Source: Tessaracoccus aquimaris
Lineage (GTDB): Bacteria; Actinomycetota; Actinomycetes; Propionibacteriales; Propionibacteriaceae
NCBI RefSeq assembly: GCF_001997345.1
Contig: NZ_CP019606.1
Span: 868,001-932,000, forward strand
Direction of reading: 5' to 3'
Length of the DNA stretch: 64,000 nucleotides
The position numbers were made by a program, and so were the translations under genes. The notes beneath the pieces are model-generated. The model saw only the letters and a program-made list of their open reading frames with translations, was not told the origin of the DNA and searched no databases. This document shows, piece by piece, positions 34,704-45,625 of this stretch; position 1 is the first letter of the stretch, and the number at the start of each line of letters is the position of its first letter.

Positions 34704-35212
34704 GGCCAAGTACCTTTCTCATTTGCGCCAGCGGCGTCTTCTCGTGTCACCAAGATTCGTCTGTCACGCCACTGGGTTCGATCCCTGTGACGCGTGACAT
34801 AACACCGCGATGGCTGACCGAGACGGCTCCCGGCAGAGAAGGGGCGCGATCATGATCCTGACGTTGCCTTCGCGGCCCTGCATTCGTCGCGCGAGAGCCT
34901 CCATGCACACCCGTCCGTCCCTTGCGTCAGAACGATGCCGCGACCTGGCGCAGGGTTGGGCAGTCGCCCGCCGCACCAACTTGGTGGGAACTCCGCCGCG
35001 CTCGGCTGCAGCGCTGGCGCCCTGACGGCAGGGTGATGCCGTGTTGGCCAGAGCCCCGCTTGGGCCCAGCAAGGCCTCCTGGGGGAGAGGCAGCGGAAAG
35101 CGCGGATCGCGACAGTCAGATGCATCTCTCGCTTGAGCTACCGTGGTCGCTCTGACGTCAGGTCGCCTGTGGCCTGGTCGTCAGGATCGGATCGGGGGAC
35201 CGGGGCGAGCAG
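34704..35212. other. 509-bp stretch without a recognisable gene
   Basis: Between the zinc-ribbon gene and the frameshifted membrane protein gene. Short open frames exist on both strands but none has a plausible ribosome site with family features. The promoter of the leftward zinc-ribbon / NTPase unit should lie near 34710-34800. A short GGGTTCGATCCC at 34774-34785 looks like a tRNA T-arm but no tRNA can be folded around it. Confidence 0.5.
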
Positions 35213-35832
35213 TCAAGCTCGGAAGTCTTCACCGGCGCGTCTGCGTCCTGGCAGGTAGCCGTGATGGCGCGGGTTCGCCACAAGCAGACCCGCACCGACC
35301 ATGAACAACGCAGCGGCCACGCCCACCTGTGCGAACGTTGCAGTCTCGCGGAACAGGAACCCGTAGAGGCTCCAGTCGCTGGTGTCGGCCGGGAACACCA
35401 GTGCCAACCCGAACGCTCCCATCAGGGGAACCAGGCATACACGACGCCAAACAGTGCCGACGTCGCCATCGCGACACCGGACAACCACAGGTAGTTGCGC
35501 AGCAGGGCCCCGCCCACCTCAAGACCGCCAAGGTAGGTGCCAGCCGCGAGAATCGATCCGGACACGGTGGCCGCCAGGAGGATCGACAGGAGCCGCAACA
35601 GGTGCACGCGCGCGGAGTGACGGATGACTCGTGAGCCGGTCATGTTGTGACTGATTGCCGTCGCAAGGGCACACAGGATGGGGACGCTGAGCAGGACCCG
35701 CAGTTCGGGCTGCAGCGGGAAGGGGCCGATCTGGCTGATGGTTCCGTGGGGGAACGCGGCGGTGATGATCAGGGCCGCGAGGAGGGGCGGGTAGGTGGCC
35801 CGGAATCCCGACCCTGCCAGCAGGTAGCTCAC
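35213..35832 (-). pseudogene. Third membrane component of the ABC operon, apparent frameshift
   Basis: Starts at a GTG overlapping the permease stop (GTGA, 35829-35832) and reads as a polytopic membrane protein (SYLLAGSGFRATYPPLLAALIITAAF ... LWLSGVAMATSALFGVVYAWFP) until a TGA at 35422. The next frame continues the same type of sequence (LMGAFGLALVFPADTSDWSL ... VGAGLLVANPRHHGY) to 35213. One extra C in the run at 35425-35428 (G on the + strand) joins both parts into about 206 residues. An alternative reading is two proteins with a TGATG stop/start overlap. Likely a permease partner of the preceding gene. Confidence 0.6.
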
Positions 35833-37088
35833 GAGGGCTCTGTGAAGTACGGGTAGCTGCACGTGGCGAACTGGTCCCGCAGCGCAAGTGCCTCCTCGGC
35901 CGACATGGGGTCTCCGACGAGCATTGAGGTGTCTTCTGTCACCACCGACTCCCAGGTGCTGACGAGCCCTTGCAGGTCCACTCCGTAGCGCTCGGAGGGT
36001 AAGGCGTCGGTGGCCAGTTGCGCACAGTGCACGGGCTCGACGATGCCTTGCAGGATGGCGGTCACGTCGGGTGGGCCTCCCGTCAACTGCTCGTCGCCGA
36101 GTACGAAAGGGGCCGTCTCCGGGTCGGTGGGCGCCCAGGTTTGGCTCACCTCGGCGAACCGTTGCGGCAGCAGGCCCCGGTAGTCGCTGTGCTCCGTCAT
36201 CTCGACGATCGCCCAGAGTGTCTCGCTGAACCCGTCGCTCACCCGGGCATGCTCCGGGTAGTAGCACACCGGTCGGGTCTGAACGGCGCCGCAGTAGGTG
36301 GGCGGTCGACCCGTGGGGACGAGCCGACTCAGGGTGGTGGCCAGGCCGAGGCCCACCGAGGCCACGACGAGCACGACCGATACCAGCATCCGGCCCCAGC
36401 CAACGTGCCGGGAACCGGTCGGCGACGCGGGGCGGAGGATCCACAACGCGACGATCAGGACGACGATGATGACGGCCTGAGCGGCGAGATAGGTCCAGTG
36501 GTACGCGTACCCGATGCGTGGAAGAGTCGCTTGGCCCATATTGAGGATCGTGATCTGGTCGCTCGGCGATCCGAAGAAGTAGATGAGCAACAGCACAGCG
36601 GAGGACGCCACGAGCCCAGCAAGGACGGGTTGGGTCAGCCGACCAACCGCCGCGCCGAGGCTGACGAACAGGACCAGCAGGAGGAGCTGAACCAGGACGG
36701 CGAGCCAAGCGAAGGGGTCCCCGACCGGAGGCAGGCTCATGATCAGGGCCGCCGCGAGCCCGACCAAGTGACCGATGCACGCCAGGCTCGCGTGCCCGAT
36801 CGCGACCCCCAGGCCAGGTGACCGCCAGGGCCAGATGCCCTCCAGATGCAGGGTGCTGCGGGCCATCCGCCCGACGTCAAGGGCAGCAGCGCCGGCCACG
36901 AGAGGGCCGCAGATGACGAACCCGACCGAGAGCCAGTCGATCGTCCACACCAGGTCGCCGCGCCAAGGCGCCCCGCGCTGGGTCGTCGCGAAGACGGCAG
37001 CGGCCACGGAGCAGGCGGAGACAAGGCCCAGTCCACGCAGGGCGGAGAGTCGGACCAGGAACAGCCACGACAGGAGGGCGCTACGCAT
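35829..37088 (-). CDS. ABC transporter permease with C-terminal extracellular domain
   Basis: 419 residues. Six or so membrane helices to about residue 250 (AALIMSLPPVGDPFAWLAVLVQLLLLVLF, VLAGLVASSAVLLLIYFFG), then a soluble domain of about 160 residues with Cys-containing stretches (PPTYCGAVQTRPVCYYPEHARV, QFATCSYPYF) predicted to be outside the cell. The start overlaps the ATPase stop by 8 bp. ABC-2 type exporters of this layout move peptides or lipids. No substrate can be assigned. Confidence 0.7.
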   Translation of the reverse strand: MRSALLSWLFLVRLSALRGLGLVSACSVAAAVFATTQRGAPWRGDLVWTIDWLSVGFVICGPLVAGAAALDVGRMARSTLHLEGIWPWRSPGLGVAIGHASLACIGHLVGLAAALIMSLPPVGDPFAWLAVLVQLLLLVLFVSLGAAVGRLTQPVLAGLVASSAVLLLIYFFGSPSDQITILNMGQATLPRIGYAYHWTYLAAQAVIIVVLIVALWILRPASPTGSRHVGWGRMLVSVVLVVASVGLGLATTLSRLVPTGRPPTYCGAVQTRPVCYYPEHARVSDGFSETLWAIVEMTEHSDYRGLLPQRFAEVSQTWAPTDPETAPFVLGDEQLTGGPPDVTAILQGIVEPVHCAQLATDALPSERYGVDLQGLVSTWESVVTEDTSMLVGDPMSAEEALALRDQFATCSYPYFTEPS

Positions 37089-37803
37089 CGACGCCGCTGT
37101 CGACCACGCGTGAGAAGGCCAGATCGACCGATTCGGCGGTCACGTCCGTCCGGCCCGCGATCTGGACGAGCCCGGCCAGGTCCCCGTCGAACACGAGCCT
37201 GCCGCCGCTCAACACGGACACCGACTCCGCAACCGCCGCGACATCCTCGCTGAGATGGGTCGAGACGATCACGACGTGGGTGCGGCCGAGGACTTTGAGG
37301 AGCCTGCGTAGCTCGCCGCGCTGGATGGGATCCAGACCCACCGTCGGCTCATCCAGGACGAGGATCCTCGAGCCACCGATCAAGGCCTGTGCGACGCCAA
37401 GGCGACGGAGCATGCCTCCGGACAGCGCACCAACCTTCGAGCGCGCCTTCGATGTGAGATCCACGGACTCGAGGGCGCGCCCGACATCGGCCCTCCCGAG
37501 TGGTCGACGCCGCGTCGACCGGCACCAGGCCACGAAGCGCAGGTAGTCGGTTGCCGTCAGTTGCTTCGGCGCGGTGAAGTCCTGCGGAAGGTAACCGGGG
37601 GAGGGCTCGTGACCTTCCTCGTCGGTCACGGTTCCCCCACCACTCTCGGCACCCACGATCCGGCGCATGAGCGTCGACTTGCCTGCCCCGTTCGCGCCGA
37701 GCAGGGCGGTGACACCTTGCGTGAATGTTGTCGAGACGGGACCGAGCGTGAAGGCCGGATAGGCCCTGGTCACATCGACCAGAGACACGGATGGTCGCGT
37801 CAC
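37081..37803 (-). CDS. ABC transporter ATP-binding protein
   Basis: 240 residues from the GTG at 37803. Walker A LLGANGAGKSTLMRRI (about 34-49), signature LSGGMLRRLGVAQAL (about 130-144), Walker B RILVLDEPTVGLDP (about 149-162) and the H-loop in VIVSTHLSED. It drives the membrane proteins encoded immediately downstream and overlapping. A TTG at 37830 is an alternative but poorer start. Resembles the ATPases of bacitracin- or lantibiotic-type exporters. Confidence 0.85.
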   Translation of the reverse strand: MTRPSVSLVDVTRAYPAFTLGPVSTTFTQGVTALLGANGAGKSTLMRRIVGAESGGGTVTDEEGHEPSPGYLPQDFTAPKQLTATDYLRFVAWCRSTRRRPLGRADVGRALESVDLTSKARSKVGALSGGMLRRLGVAQALIGGSRILVLDEPTVGLDPIQRGELRRLLKVLGRTHVVIVSTHLSEDVAAVAESVSVLSGGRLVFDGDLAGLVQIAGRTDVTAESVDLAFSRVVDSGVDA

Positions 37804-37830
37804 CAGGAGTCTGACCTCGAGTTCGACCAA

Positions 37831-38101
37831 CCCGAGCGGATGTTAGCGAGGGCCAGGAAGATCACGGTGATGGCGGCACCCGTGATGGAACGCCGCGTCG
37901 GGTTCGTCGGATCATGGGCAGATCCAAGCAGCCTAACCACCCCTTGGCAAGGACCTATCCCACGAGAAGTACCTTTTGGGTATCAATCGACCGGTCTGAT
38001 TGACAGCCGCGCAGCCCGAAGGCATCATCTCGCTCATCTCCCTCTGCCGCACGGGGGCCGGTCCGCCGACCTGTCCGATCTCCGGCTTCGGGGGTCGCGG
38101 C
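37831..38101. other. Intergenic stretch upstream of the ABC operon
   Basis: 271 bp between two leftward genes; it should hold the ABC operon promoter. An AT-richer patch around 37963-38001 (AGTACCTTTTGGGTATC) is the only stretch that differs from the GC-rich background. No terminator or gene is clear. Confidence 0.35.
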
Positions 38102-39091
38102 CTACTCGCGCGGCTGTAGCCCCGCGGCCACGTACATGGCGTCGATGGCGTGCATCATCTTCACCGCGTCCGCGGCGTCGGTGATCACCGGAAGGCCCTC
38201 GCGGACCGCCGCGACGAAGATGTCCAACTGGCAGTCGTAGCTGGTCGGACGCTCCGGGACCTCGATCTCGGTCGCGCCGTCCGCGTCGGTGTACAGCGTC
38301 AGGGAGTTGCCCTCCTGCGGCTTCACGAAGCCCTCCACCTTCAGCACGCCCTCGGTGCCGACGATGGTTGCTGACTGGCACTCCACGTCCTCGAGCAGCG
38401 AACTCGACACCGTCGAGGTGACGCCGCTGGGGAAGCGAAGCTCCGCGGTCAGGGCCTCGTCGATCCGGTCGTCGGTGGAGGGGCGGTACGTCGCGGAGAC
38501 GACCTCCGGCTCCTCGCCGACGATGCTGCGCACGAAGTGCAGGCTGTAGCAGCCCAGGTCCATCGTCGCGCCGCCAGCCAGGTCGTAGATGTAGCGGATG
38601 TTGCTGCGGTCAGGCAGATTGACGTCGAACGTGGCGCTCACGTCGACCAGGTCGCCGACCTTGCCGTCCCGGACCAGCGCGATCGCCTCGGACATCAGCG
38701 CGTGGTAGCGGTAGTGGAAGGCCTCCATCACCACCAGGCCGCTGCCGGCGACGTGCGCCGCGACCTCCTCAGCCTCGGTGCCGTTCGAGGCGAAGGGCTT
38801 CTCCACCAGCACGTGCTTACCCGCGTCGACGGCGGCCTTCGTCCAGCGGCCGTGCTCCGAGTTGGGCAGCGGGATGTAGATCGCGTCGATGTCGTCAGCG
38901 GCCAGCAGTGACTCGTAGCTGTCCTCGACCCGCCCGATGCCGTGCTCGGCCGCGAACGCCTCCGCGCGGGAACGATCGCGCGCCGCGACGGCGACCAGTT
39001 CCACGTCGGGGTTCAGCGCGGCGGGCGCGATGAGGGACGACGGGGTGATGCCTGCGGCACCCAGGATGCCGAAACGAAGTGGGCTGGACAT
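38102..39091 (-). CDS. Gfo/Idh/MocA family oxidoreductase
   Basis: 329 residues. The Rossmann N-terminus starts RFGILGAAGITPSSLIAPA, with the GxGxxG-type turn as GAAGI, then IYIPLPNSEHGRWTKAAVDAGKHVLVEKPFASN holding the family EKP motif (about residue 95). The C-terminal alpha/beta domain includes YDLAGGATMDLGCYSLH (about 170-186). It oxidises or reduces a sugar or polyol with NAD(P). ATG start; upstream AAAGGAG. The closest common annotation would be a 1,5-anhydro-sugar or inositol-type dehydrogenase, but the substrate is not readable. Confidence 0.88.
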   Translation of the reverse strand: MSSPLRFGILGAAGITPSSLIAPAALNPDVELVAVAARDRSRAEAFAAEHGIGRVEDSYESLLAADDIDAIYIPLPNSEHGRWTKAAVDAGKHVLVEKPFASNGTEAEEVAAHVAGSGLVVMEAFHYRYHALMSEAIALVRDGKVGDLVDVSATFDVNLPDRSNIRYIYDLAGGATMDLGCYSLHFVRSIVGEEPEVVSATYRPSTDDRIDEALTAELRFPSGVTSTVSSSLLEDVECQSATIVGTEGVLKVEGFVKPQEGNSLTLYTDADGATEIEVPERPTSYDCQLDIFVAAVREGLPVITDAADAVKMMHAIDAMYVAAGLQPRE

Positions 39092-39137
39092 GGCTCTCCT
39101 TTGAGTTTGATGGCTCGCAGGAAGTCTAGGGGGTCGG

Positions 39138-41177
39138 TCAGCGGCCGAACTCGCGGCCCGTCACCTCGTCGAGCGAATCCGCAGAGTAGACGTCGATCCC
39201 GGCACCCGTGACGACGTACAGGAACTCCCCGATACTCAGTCCGCGCGCGCCGCCCTGCCGGTCGACCGGAGGCTGGTGGACGTCGAGCTTGTCGAGGAGG
39301 GCGAACTCCTTGCCGTCGTAGCGGTACATCACGTAGCGATGGGTCTGCCTCCCCTTCGCGTCCATCGTGGTGGCGTCGAACCCGATCAGCCCCCGCGCGA
39401 CGTCGACGAAGACCGCCTTGTGGTTGCGCAGCGCCTCCGCGTCGTCGAACGGGACCCGGATGGTGGTCGCTTCGGTGACGTCGTACGGGTCGGAGGTGTC
39501 GAACATCGTGAGCTTCATGCCCCTGACGATGCCGTCCTCGCCGGCGTCCATCCCGAGGCCGAGCAGGCGGGTTTCCGACCACGGATGCAGGTAGGTGCTG
39601 AAGCCCGGGATCTTCAGGGCGCTCATCACCATGGGGTGCTGCGGGTCGGAGAGGTCGATGGCGAACAGCGGGTCGACCTGGCGGAACGACACAACGTAGC
39701 CGACGGGCCCGTCGAAGCGCACCGACTGGATCGACTCGTCGACCGCAAGCCGGGAGAGCGACCCGACGATCTTCAGCGAGGAATCGAGGACGAACAGGCC
39801 GGGGTAGCTGCCCCAGCCCCCGCCTGCGGTGCTGCCGTTCATGGTGACGGCGATCCGGAGGTGCCCCTCGTAGGAGTCGAGCGCGAACTGGTTGAGCACC
39901 GCGCCGGGGACCGAGCCCTCGGCCGTGGCCTCGAGCGAGCCCTTGTCGGTGGCGACCCGGACGAGGTGGGTCGTCTGGTCGACCCTCTGCAGCCCGATCG
40001 CCTGGTCCAGATCGGCGGGGACCGCGTCGAAGCCCTCGTAGGTGGCGCCAGCGAGGTAGAGCGCGTCGGTTCCCATGTAGACGGCGTCCGAGCCGCCGAG
40101 CACGCTCTGCGTGTCGATGCGGCCGCCCGAGGCGAGGTCGATGCTGCTCAGCACCGAATAGCGGGGTCCCGTCGGGCCAGGCATCAACCAGCAGTCGGTT
40201 GCCTTGACCGGCGCGGCGTCGTCGCCGCTCCACACCTGCGGCACGAAGGTCGCGGGATCCTCCGCGTCGACGGCGTTGGGGTCGGCGAGCGTGTAGTCGG
40301 TGACCAGGTAGACGATGCCGTCGGAGAGCCGCGAGGTGACGTAGGCGCCGCTCTGCCCGAGGCTGCTCACGAACCGCGGGCGGGTCGGGTCGGACACGTC
40401 GTACTGCAGCGCCCTTGTCTGGGTGGCGTCGTAGGGGACATAGGCGAACGGCTCGCTCGGCGGCAACTCGGACAGCCGCGGGGTGTACTCCGTGACGAGG
40501 GCGATAAGCGTGGTGCCATGCAGCATCAGATCGACGACGGGGCCCTGCACGGCGCCCTCGGTGGCGCCTGTCTCGGAGGCGGTGGTGTCGATCCGGGCGA
40601 CCTGGGTTGTGTCGGCCCCGTCGGCACTGACCAGGACCACGTCACCGCCCGAGGCGGTGAAGATGGTCCTGCCGTCGCTCTTGACGATGTCGCCCTCGTC
40701 GATGCCCGCGACCTGCGCGTTGGTCCGCCAGGTGCCCTCGGCCGAGTAGCCGCCCTGCGGCGAGGATCCCGACTCGGAGGCGGCGCCGTCGGCCGGGGCG
40801 GCGACGGGCAGCGGCCCGCCGACGTCGGTCCACTGGCCGCTGTCCCGGGCCGCAGTCAGGGATCGCTCGATGGCGGCGAACACGGGCGCATAGTCGGACG
40901 CGTCGCGGATCTGCACCTTCGAGGGGATCGGCGCGGCGCTCGGCAGCAGCGACGGGGGATCGGAGTGGTCGCTCTCGCGCCGGGTCAGGCCCGCCCCGAC
41001 GGCGACCCCTGCGACCATCGCGACGGCCGCGGCGCCCGCCACCCAGGCCCAGCGGCGACGCGGGCGGGGCGCGACCGCTTCGGCCTGCTCGGCGTCGAGT
41101 TGCGCCGACAGCGCGGCCCGCACCTCGGGCGACGGGCGCAGTTGGTCCTTGATCTCGCGAAAGATGTCGTCATTCAT
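39138..41177 (-). CDS. Membrane-anchored beta-propeller domain protein
   Basis: 679 residues. Residues 1-42 are cytoplasmic (MNDDIFREIKDQLRPSPEVR), one helix at about 43-64 (WAWVAGAAAVAMVAGVAVGA), then a large extracellular domain of the PF09826 beta-propeller type (TNAQVAGIDEGDIVKSDG, AYVTSRLSDGIVYLVTDYTL, TYLHPWSETRLLGLGMDAGEDG). The start overlaps the ECF sigma stop by 8 bp, so the two are co-translated. A cytoplasmic tail, one helix and an outer sensor domain behind an ECF sigma gene suggest it anchors or regulates that sigma factor; this is inferred. Confidence 0.8.
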   Translation of the reverse strand: MNDDIFREIKDQLRPSPEVRAALSAQLDAEQAEAVAPRPRRRWAWVAGAAAVAMVAGVAVGAGLTRRESDHSDPPSLLPSAAPIPSKVQIRDASDYAPVFAAIERSLTAARDSGQWTDVGGPLPVAAPADGAASESGSSPQGGYSAEGTWRTNAQVAGIDEGDIVKSDGRTIFTASGGDVVLVSADGADTTQVARIDTTASETGATEGAVQGPVVDLMLHGTTLIALVTEYTPRLSELPPSEPFAYVPYDATQTRALQYDVSDPTRPRFVSSLGQSGAYVTSRLSDGIVYLVTDYTLADPNAVDAEDPATFVPQVWSGDDAAPVKATDCWLMPGPTGPRYSVLSSIDLASGGRIDTQSVLGGSDAVYMGTDALYLAGATYEGFDAVPADLDQAIGLQRVDQTTHLVRVATDKGSLEATAEGSVPGAVLNQFALDSYEGHLRIAVTMNGSTAGGGWGSYPGLFVLDSSLKIVGSLSRLAVDESIQSVRFDGPVGYVVSFRQVDPLFAIDLSDPQHPMVMSALKIPGFSTYLHPWSETRLLGLGMDAGEDGIVRGMKLTMFDTSDPYDVTEATTIRVPFDDAEALRNHKAVFVDVARGLIGFDATTMDAKGRQTHRYVMYRYDGKEFALLDKLDVHQPPVDRQGGARGLSIGEFLYVVTGAGIDVYSADSLDEVTGREFGR

Positions 41178-41757
41178 CGAACAGCCCTCCCAGCAGTTGG
41201 TCGCGCAGTCGCGCCCTGCCGCGGGAGAGGCGCACCCGGACGGCGCCCTGCTCCACCCCCAGCAGTTCCGCGATCCGCGCGACGCTCAGATCCTCGAAGT
41301 AGAACAGGTACACGACACTGCGCAGCGTCTCGGGAAGCGCCCGGATCGCCCGGAACAGCACGTTCTGCTCGTCGGTGGCCAGCGTGAAGCCGTCCGGCTC
41401 GGCATCGACGTGCTCAGGGGTCAGCGGCACGACGCGGGTCCGCCACGAGCTGAGCCGGATCCGGCGGGCGCAGTTCAGCGCCGTCGTGATCAGCCAGGCC
41501 TTGCGGTGCTGCTCGCCGTTGAACTCGACCTGACGCCGGTGGTAGGTCAGGAAGACCTCCTGGTAGGCGTCGTCCGCGTCACCCCTGCACTCGGTGTGGG
41601 TGACGGCGATGCCGTAGACGAGCGACTCGTAGCGCTGCACGACCTCGTGCGTGCCGCCGGGCAGCAGGGCATCCGAGTCCCGGTGCCCGCCGTCGGCGGG
41701 GTGTGCCGCTGAGCCCACGATCGCCCCCTGTCCGCATCGACGTCGGTGTCTCTTCAC
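41170..41757 (-). CDS. ECF family RNA polymerase sigma factor
   Basis: 195 residues from the GTG at 41757 (AGGGAG six bases upstream). Region 2: YESLVYGIAVTHTECRGDADDAYQEVFLTYHR. Region 4: LPETLRSVVYLFYFEDLSVARIAELLGVEQGAVRVRLSRGRARLRD. The region 2 start is unusually hydrophilic before residue 40. The neighbouring overlapping gene encodes a membrane protein with an outer sensor-like domain in place of a classical zinc anti-sigma factor. Confidence 0.88.
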   Translation of the reverse strand: MKRHRRRCGQGAIVGSAAHPADGGHRDSDALLPGGTHEVVQRYESLVYGIAVTHTECRGDADDAYQEVFLTYHRRQVEFNGEQHRKAWLITTALNCARRIRLSSWRTRVVPLTPEHVDAEPDGFTLATDEQNVLFRAIRALPETLRSVVYLFYFEDLSVARIAELLGVEQGAVRVRLSRGRARLRDQLLGGLFDE

Positions 41758-41873
41758 CTGTAACTCCCTGCGGGTGCGCAAAAGGTTACAGACGTCTTTC
41801 CTGCGGGCGCGCGAAAGGGCCGACCTCGGGGCGGGTGCCCGGAGATCGGCCCTCTAGTGGCTACAGCGACTGG

Positions 41874-42212
41874 CTACAGCGACTGCGGCGTCAGGTGCGA
41901 GTCGTCGCCCGTCAGCGCGGCGAGCCTGCGACGCAGCCCGACGGCCTCGTCTGCCCTGTTCTGGCGCTCGAGCGAGCGGACGAGCAGCAGCGTGACGAAC
42001 TCGTTGGTCGGGTCCTGCTCGAGGATCGTGCGGGCCTCTGCCTCTGCAGGCCGCAGGGATGCGCGGTGGTAGTGCGCCCGCGCCAGGTACTCGCGCACGT
42101 TCAGGTTGCGGGGGTCCTCCTCGAGGACTGCCGAGAACCGCTCGATCGCGGTCTTGTAGTCGCGCTCGTCGAAGGCCTGAATGCCCATGTTGTAGGTCAG
42201 CAGGGTGGTCAC
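41874..42212 (-). CDS. Tetratricopeptide repeat protein
   Basis: 112 residues from the GTG at 42212, which has AAAGGAG six bases upstream. Two to three TPR units (LTYNMGIQAFDERDYKTAIERF, REYLARAHYHRASLRPAEAE, LLLVRSLERQNRADEAVGL). An open frame continues upstream but has no comparable ribosome site. Divergent from holA. TPR proteins mediate protein contacts; the partner is unknown. Confidence 0.75.
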   Translation of the reverse strand: MTTLLTYNMGIQAFDERDYKTAIERFSAVLEEDPRNLNVREYLARAHYHRASLRPAEAEARTILEQDPTNEFVTLLLVRSLERQNRADEAVGLRRRLAALTGDDSHLTPQSL

Positions 42213-42317
42213 CAGCGGCTCCTTTCGTCTCGTCCGTCTGGTGAAATGTTCAACTATCTCCTGGTGGGGATTATTCCCGGCTGGCTGAGCGTCGGTGGGC
42301 ACTGGCAAGCTTGGCCC

Positions 42318-43280
42318 ATGTCATCGTTCGGCAGCACGCTCCTGGTCACCGGTCCTGAGGCCTTCCTCGCGCAGCGTGCGGTCGCCCGGACCAGGGCGGC
42401 CGCGCTCAAGGAGCGCCCCGAGGCCGACGTCAACGAGATCACCGCCGCCGAACTCGAGGACACCATGCTGTCCGAGGTCGTCGGCGGCTCCCTGTTCTCC
42501 AGCGACATCGTCGCCGTCATCGACGACGTCGGCGCCTGCCCGCCGGGCGTCGTCGACCAGTTGGTCGCGGTCGCGAAGAACCCGGGCGATGAACTCTGCC
42601 TGATCCTCGTCCACCACGGCGGCAACAAGGGCAAGGGGCTGATCGACAAGCTCAAGAAGGCCAAGGTGCCGACCGAGCCGGTCGCTGCGTTCAAGGCGTG
42701 GGAGTTGCCGAAGTTCGTGGCTGAGGAGGCCAAGCGCAACAAGATCCGGATCTCGCAGGACGCGGCGGGCGAACTCGTCTCGGCCGTCGGCAACGACCTG
42801 CGGGCGCTCGCCTCGGCGGTGGCGCAACTCGCCTCCGACTCCGACGGCGGAGAGATCGACGCTGGACTGATCAAGCGCTACTTCGCGGGACGGGCAGAGG
42901 TGACGTCCTTCGCGGTGGCCGACGCCGTGCTTGCGGGCAACGCGAACGTCGCGATGGAGCGGCTCAGGTGGGCGCTGTCGACGGGGGCCGCCCCGGTGTT
43001 GGTGACCAGCGCGATGGCGGGCGCGTTCCGGGGGATGGGCAAGTACATCGACGCGCAGGGCTCGCGGATGAACAGCAACGACCTCGCGCGGCAGTTGGGT
43101 CTTCCGCCGTGGAAGATGAAGGACTACGCCCGCACGTCGCGCCTCTGGGGCCCCGGCTCGGTGGCTGGGGCGATCCAGTTGATCGCCGTCGGCGACGCGG
43201 AGGTCAAGGGTGCGGCGACCGACCCGGCCTTCGCGCTGGAGCGGATGGTGCTCGGGGTCCTCGCGCTGGCCCGACCCTGA
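42318..43280 (+). CDS. holA: DNA polymerase III subunit delta
   Basis: 320 residues. N-terminal AAA+-like delta fold (LLVTGPEAFLAQRAVARTR; NEITAAELEDTMLSEVVGGSLFSSDIVAVI), middle PTEPVAAFKAWELPKFVAEEAKR, and a C-terminal collar domain (AGAFRGMGKYIDAQG ... QLGLPPWKMKDYARTSRLW). It opens the sliding clamp as part of the clamp loader. The position next to convergent rpsT and close to lepA is conserved in actinobacteria. The ATG at 42318 fits the family N-terminus. It ends 87 bp before the rpsT stop. Confidence 0.93.
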   Translation: MSSFGSTLLVTGPEAFLAQRAVARTRAAALKERPEADVNEITAAELEDTMLSEVVGGSLFSSDIVAVIDDVGACPPGVVDQLVAVAKNPGDELCLILVHHGGNKGKGLIDKLKKAKVPTEPVAAFKAWELPKFVAEEAKRNKIRISQDAAGELVSAVGNDLRALASAVAQLASDSDGGEIDAGLIKRYFAGRAEVTSFAVADAVLAGNANVAMERLRWALSTGAAPVLVTSAMAGAFRGMGKYIDAQGSRMNSNDLARQLGLPPWKMKDYARTSRLWGPGSVAGAIQLIAVGDAEVKGAATDPAFALERMVLGVLALARP

Positions 43281-43309
43281 GTGTCAATCCCGGTCGAGGG
43301 TACGCAAAA

Positions 43310-43341
43310 CAGCGCCTTGACGACCGAGGGCCAAGGCGCTG
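43310..43341. terminator. Bidirectional terminator between holA and rpsT
   Basis: Perfect 10-bp stem: CAGCGCCTTG at 43310-43319 with CAAGGCGCTG at 43332-43341, 12-base loop. On the minus strand it is followed by GTTTTG, a short U-tract for rpsT. On the plus strand GCGTGAAAAG follows. Confidence 0.8.
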
Positions 43342-43366
43342 CGTGAAAAGCGCTACCGCGTCAGGC

Positions 43367-43627
43367 TCAGAGAGCCGCGACGGAGGTGGAGATGGCCGAC
43401 TTGCGGTTGGCGGCCTGGTTCTTGTGGATGACGCCCTTGCTCACGGCCTTGTCCAGCGCGCGGTTGGCGACCTGGGCAGCCTCGGTGGCCTTGGCGGAGT
43501 CGCCAGCGGCGACGGCGTCGCGCACGGCGCGGACGTGGGTGCGCAGGCCCGACTTCACGGCCTTGTTGCGCTGGCGCGCGATCTCGTTGGTCTTGTTGCG
43601 CTTCTTCTGGGACTTGATGTTCGCCAC
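43367..43627 (-). CDS. rpsT: 30S ribosomal protein S20
   Basis: 86 residues, starting at [23 protein letters not shown]. The basic N-terminal helix, [20 protein letters not shown] and [20 protein letters not shown] are family features. It binds 16S rRNA in the small subunit. Convergent with holA and divergent from lepA, as in related genomes. A Shine-Dalgarno AGAGG precedes the start. Confidence 0.97.
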   Translation of the reverse strand: MANIKSQKKRNKTNEIARQRNKAVKSGLRTHVRAVRDAVAAGDSAKATEAAQVANRALDKAVSKGVIHKNQAANRKSAISTSVAAL

Positions 43628-43792
43628 TGGGCAAGCCTCTTTTTATCTCAAGTTGGTTGACTCGGTCATGCGTTTGCACGCGACGATCCACCTTACCTGA
43701 GACGGTGCTGACGCTCCAAATCTGCTGGTTAGCCCGCCCGGGCAATACGTGAGAGACTTGGTGGTCGTCACAGTCGTCCCATGAGGAAATCG

Positions 43793-45625
<1,833 letters not shown>

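Noticed and set aside
34774..34785. GGGTTCGATCCC resembling a tRNA T-arm at the edge of the second accessory block
   Set aside because: No acceptor, D or anticodon arms can be paired around it and the 5-bp T-stem does not form. Probably chance.
35412..35432. Programmed frameshift or TGATG re-initiation in the ABC membrane gene
   Set aside because: Cannot be excluded, but the same one-C deficit occurs in three other places, so a sequence error is the simpler explanation.
39276..41387. Very long open frame antisense to the beta-propeller and sigma genes
   Set aside because: GC-rich codons on the true strand leave antisense frames open. The translation is Arg/Gly/Asp-rich with no domain, while the other strand has clear families.
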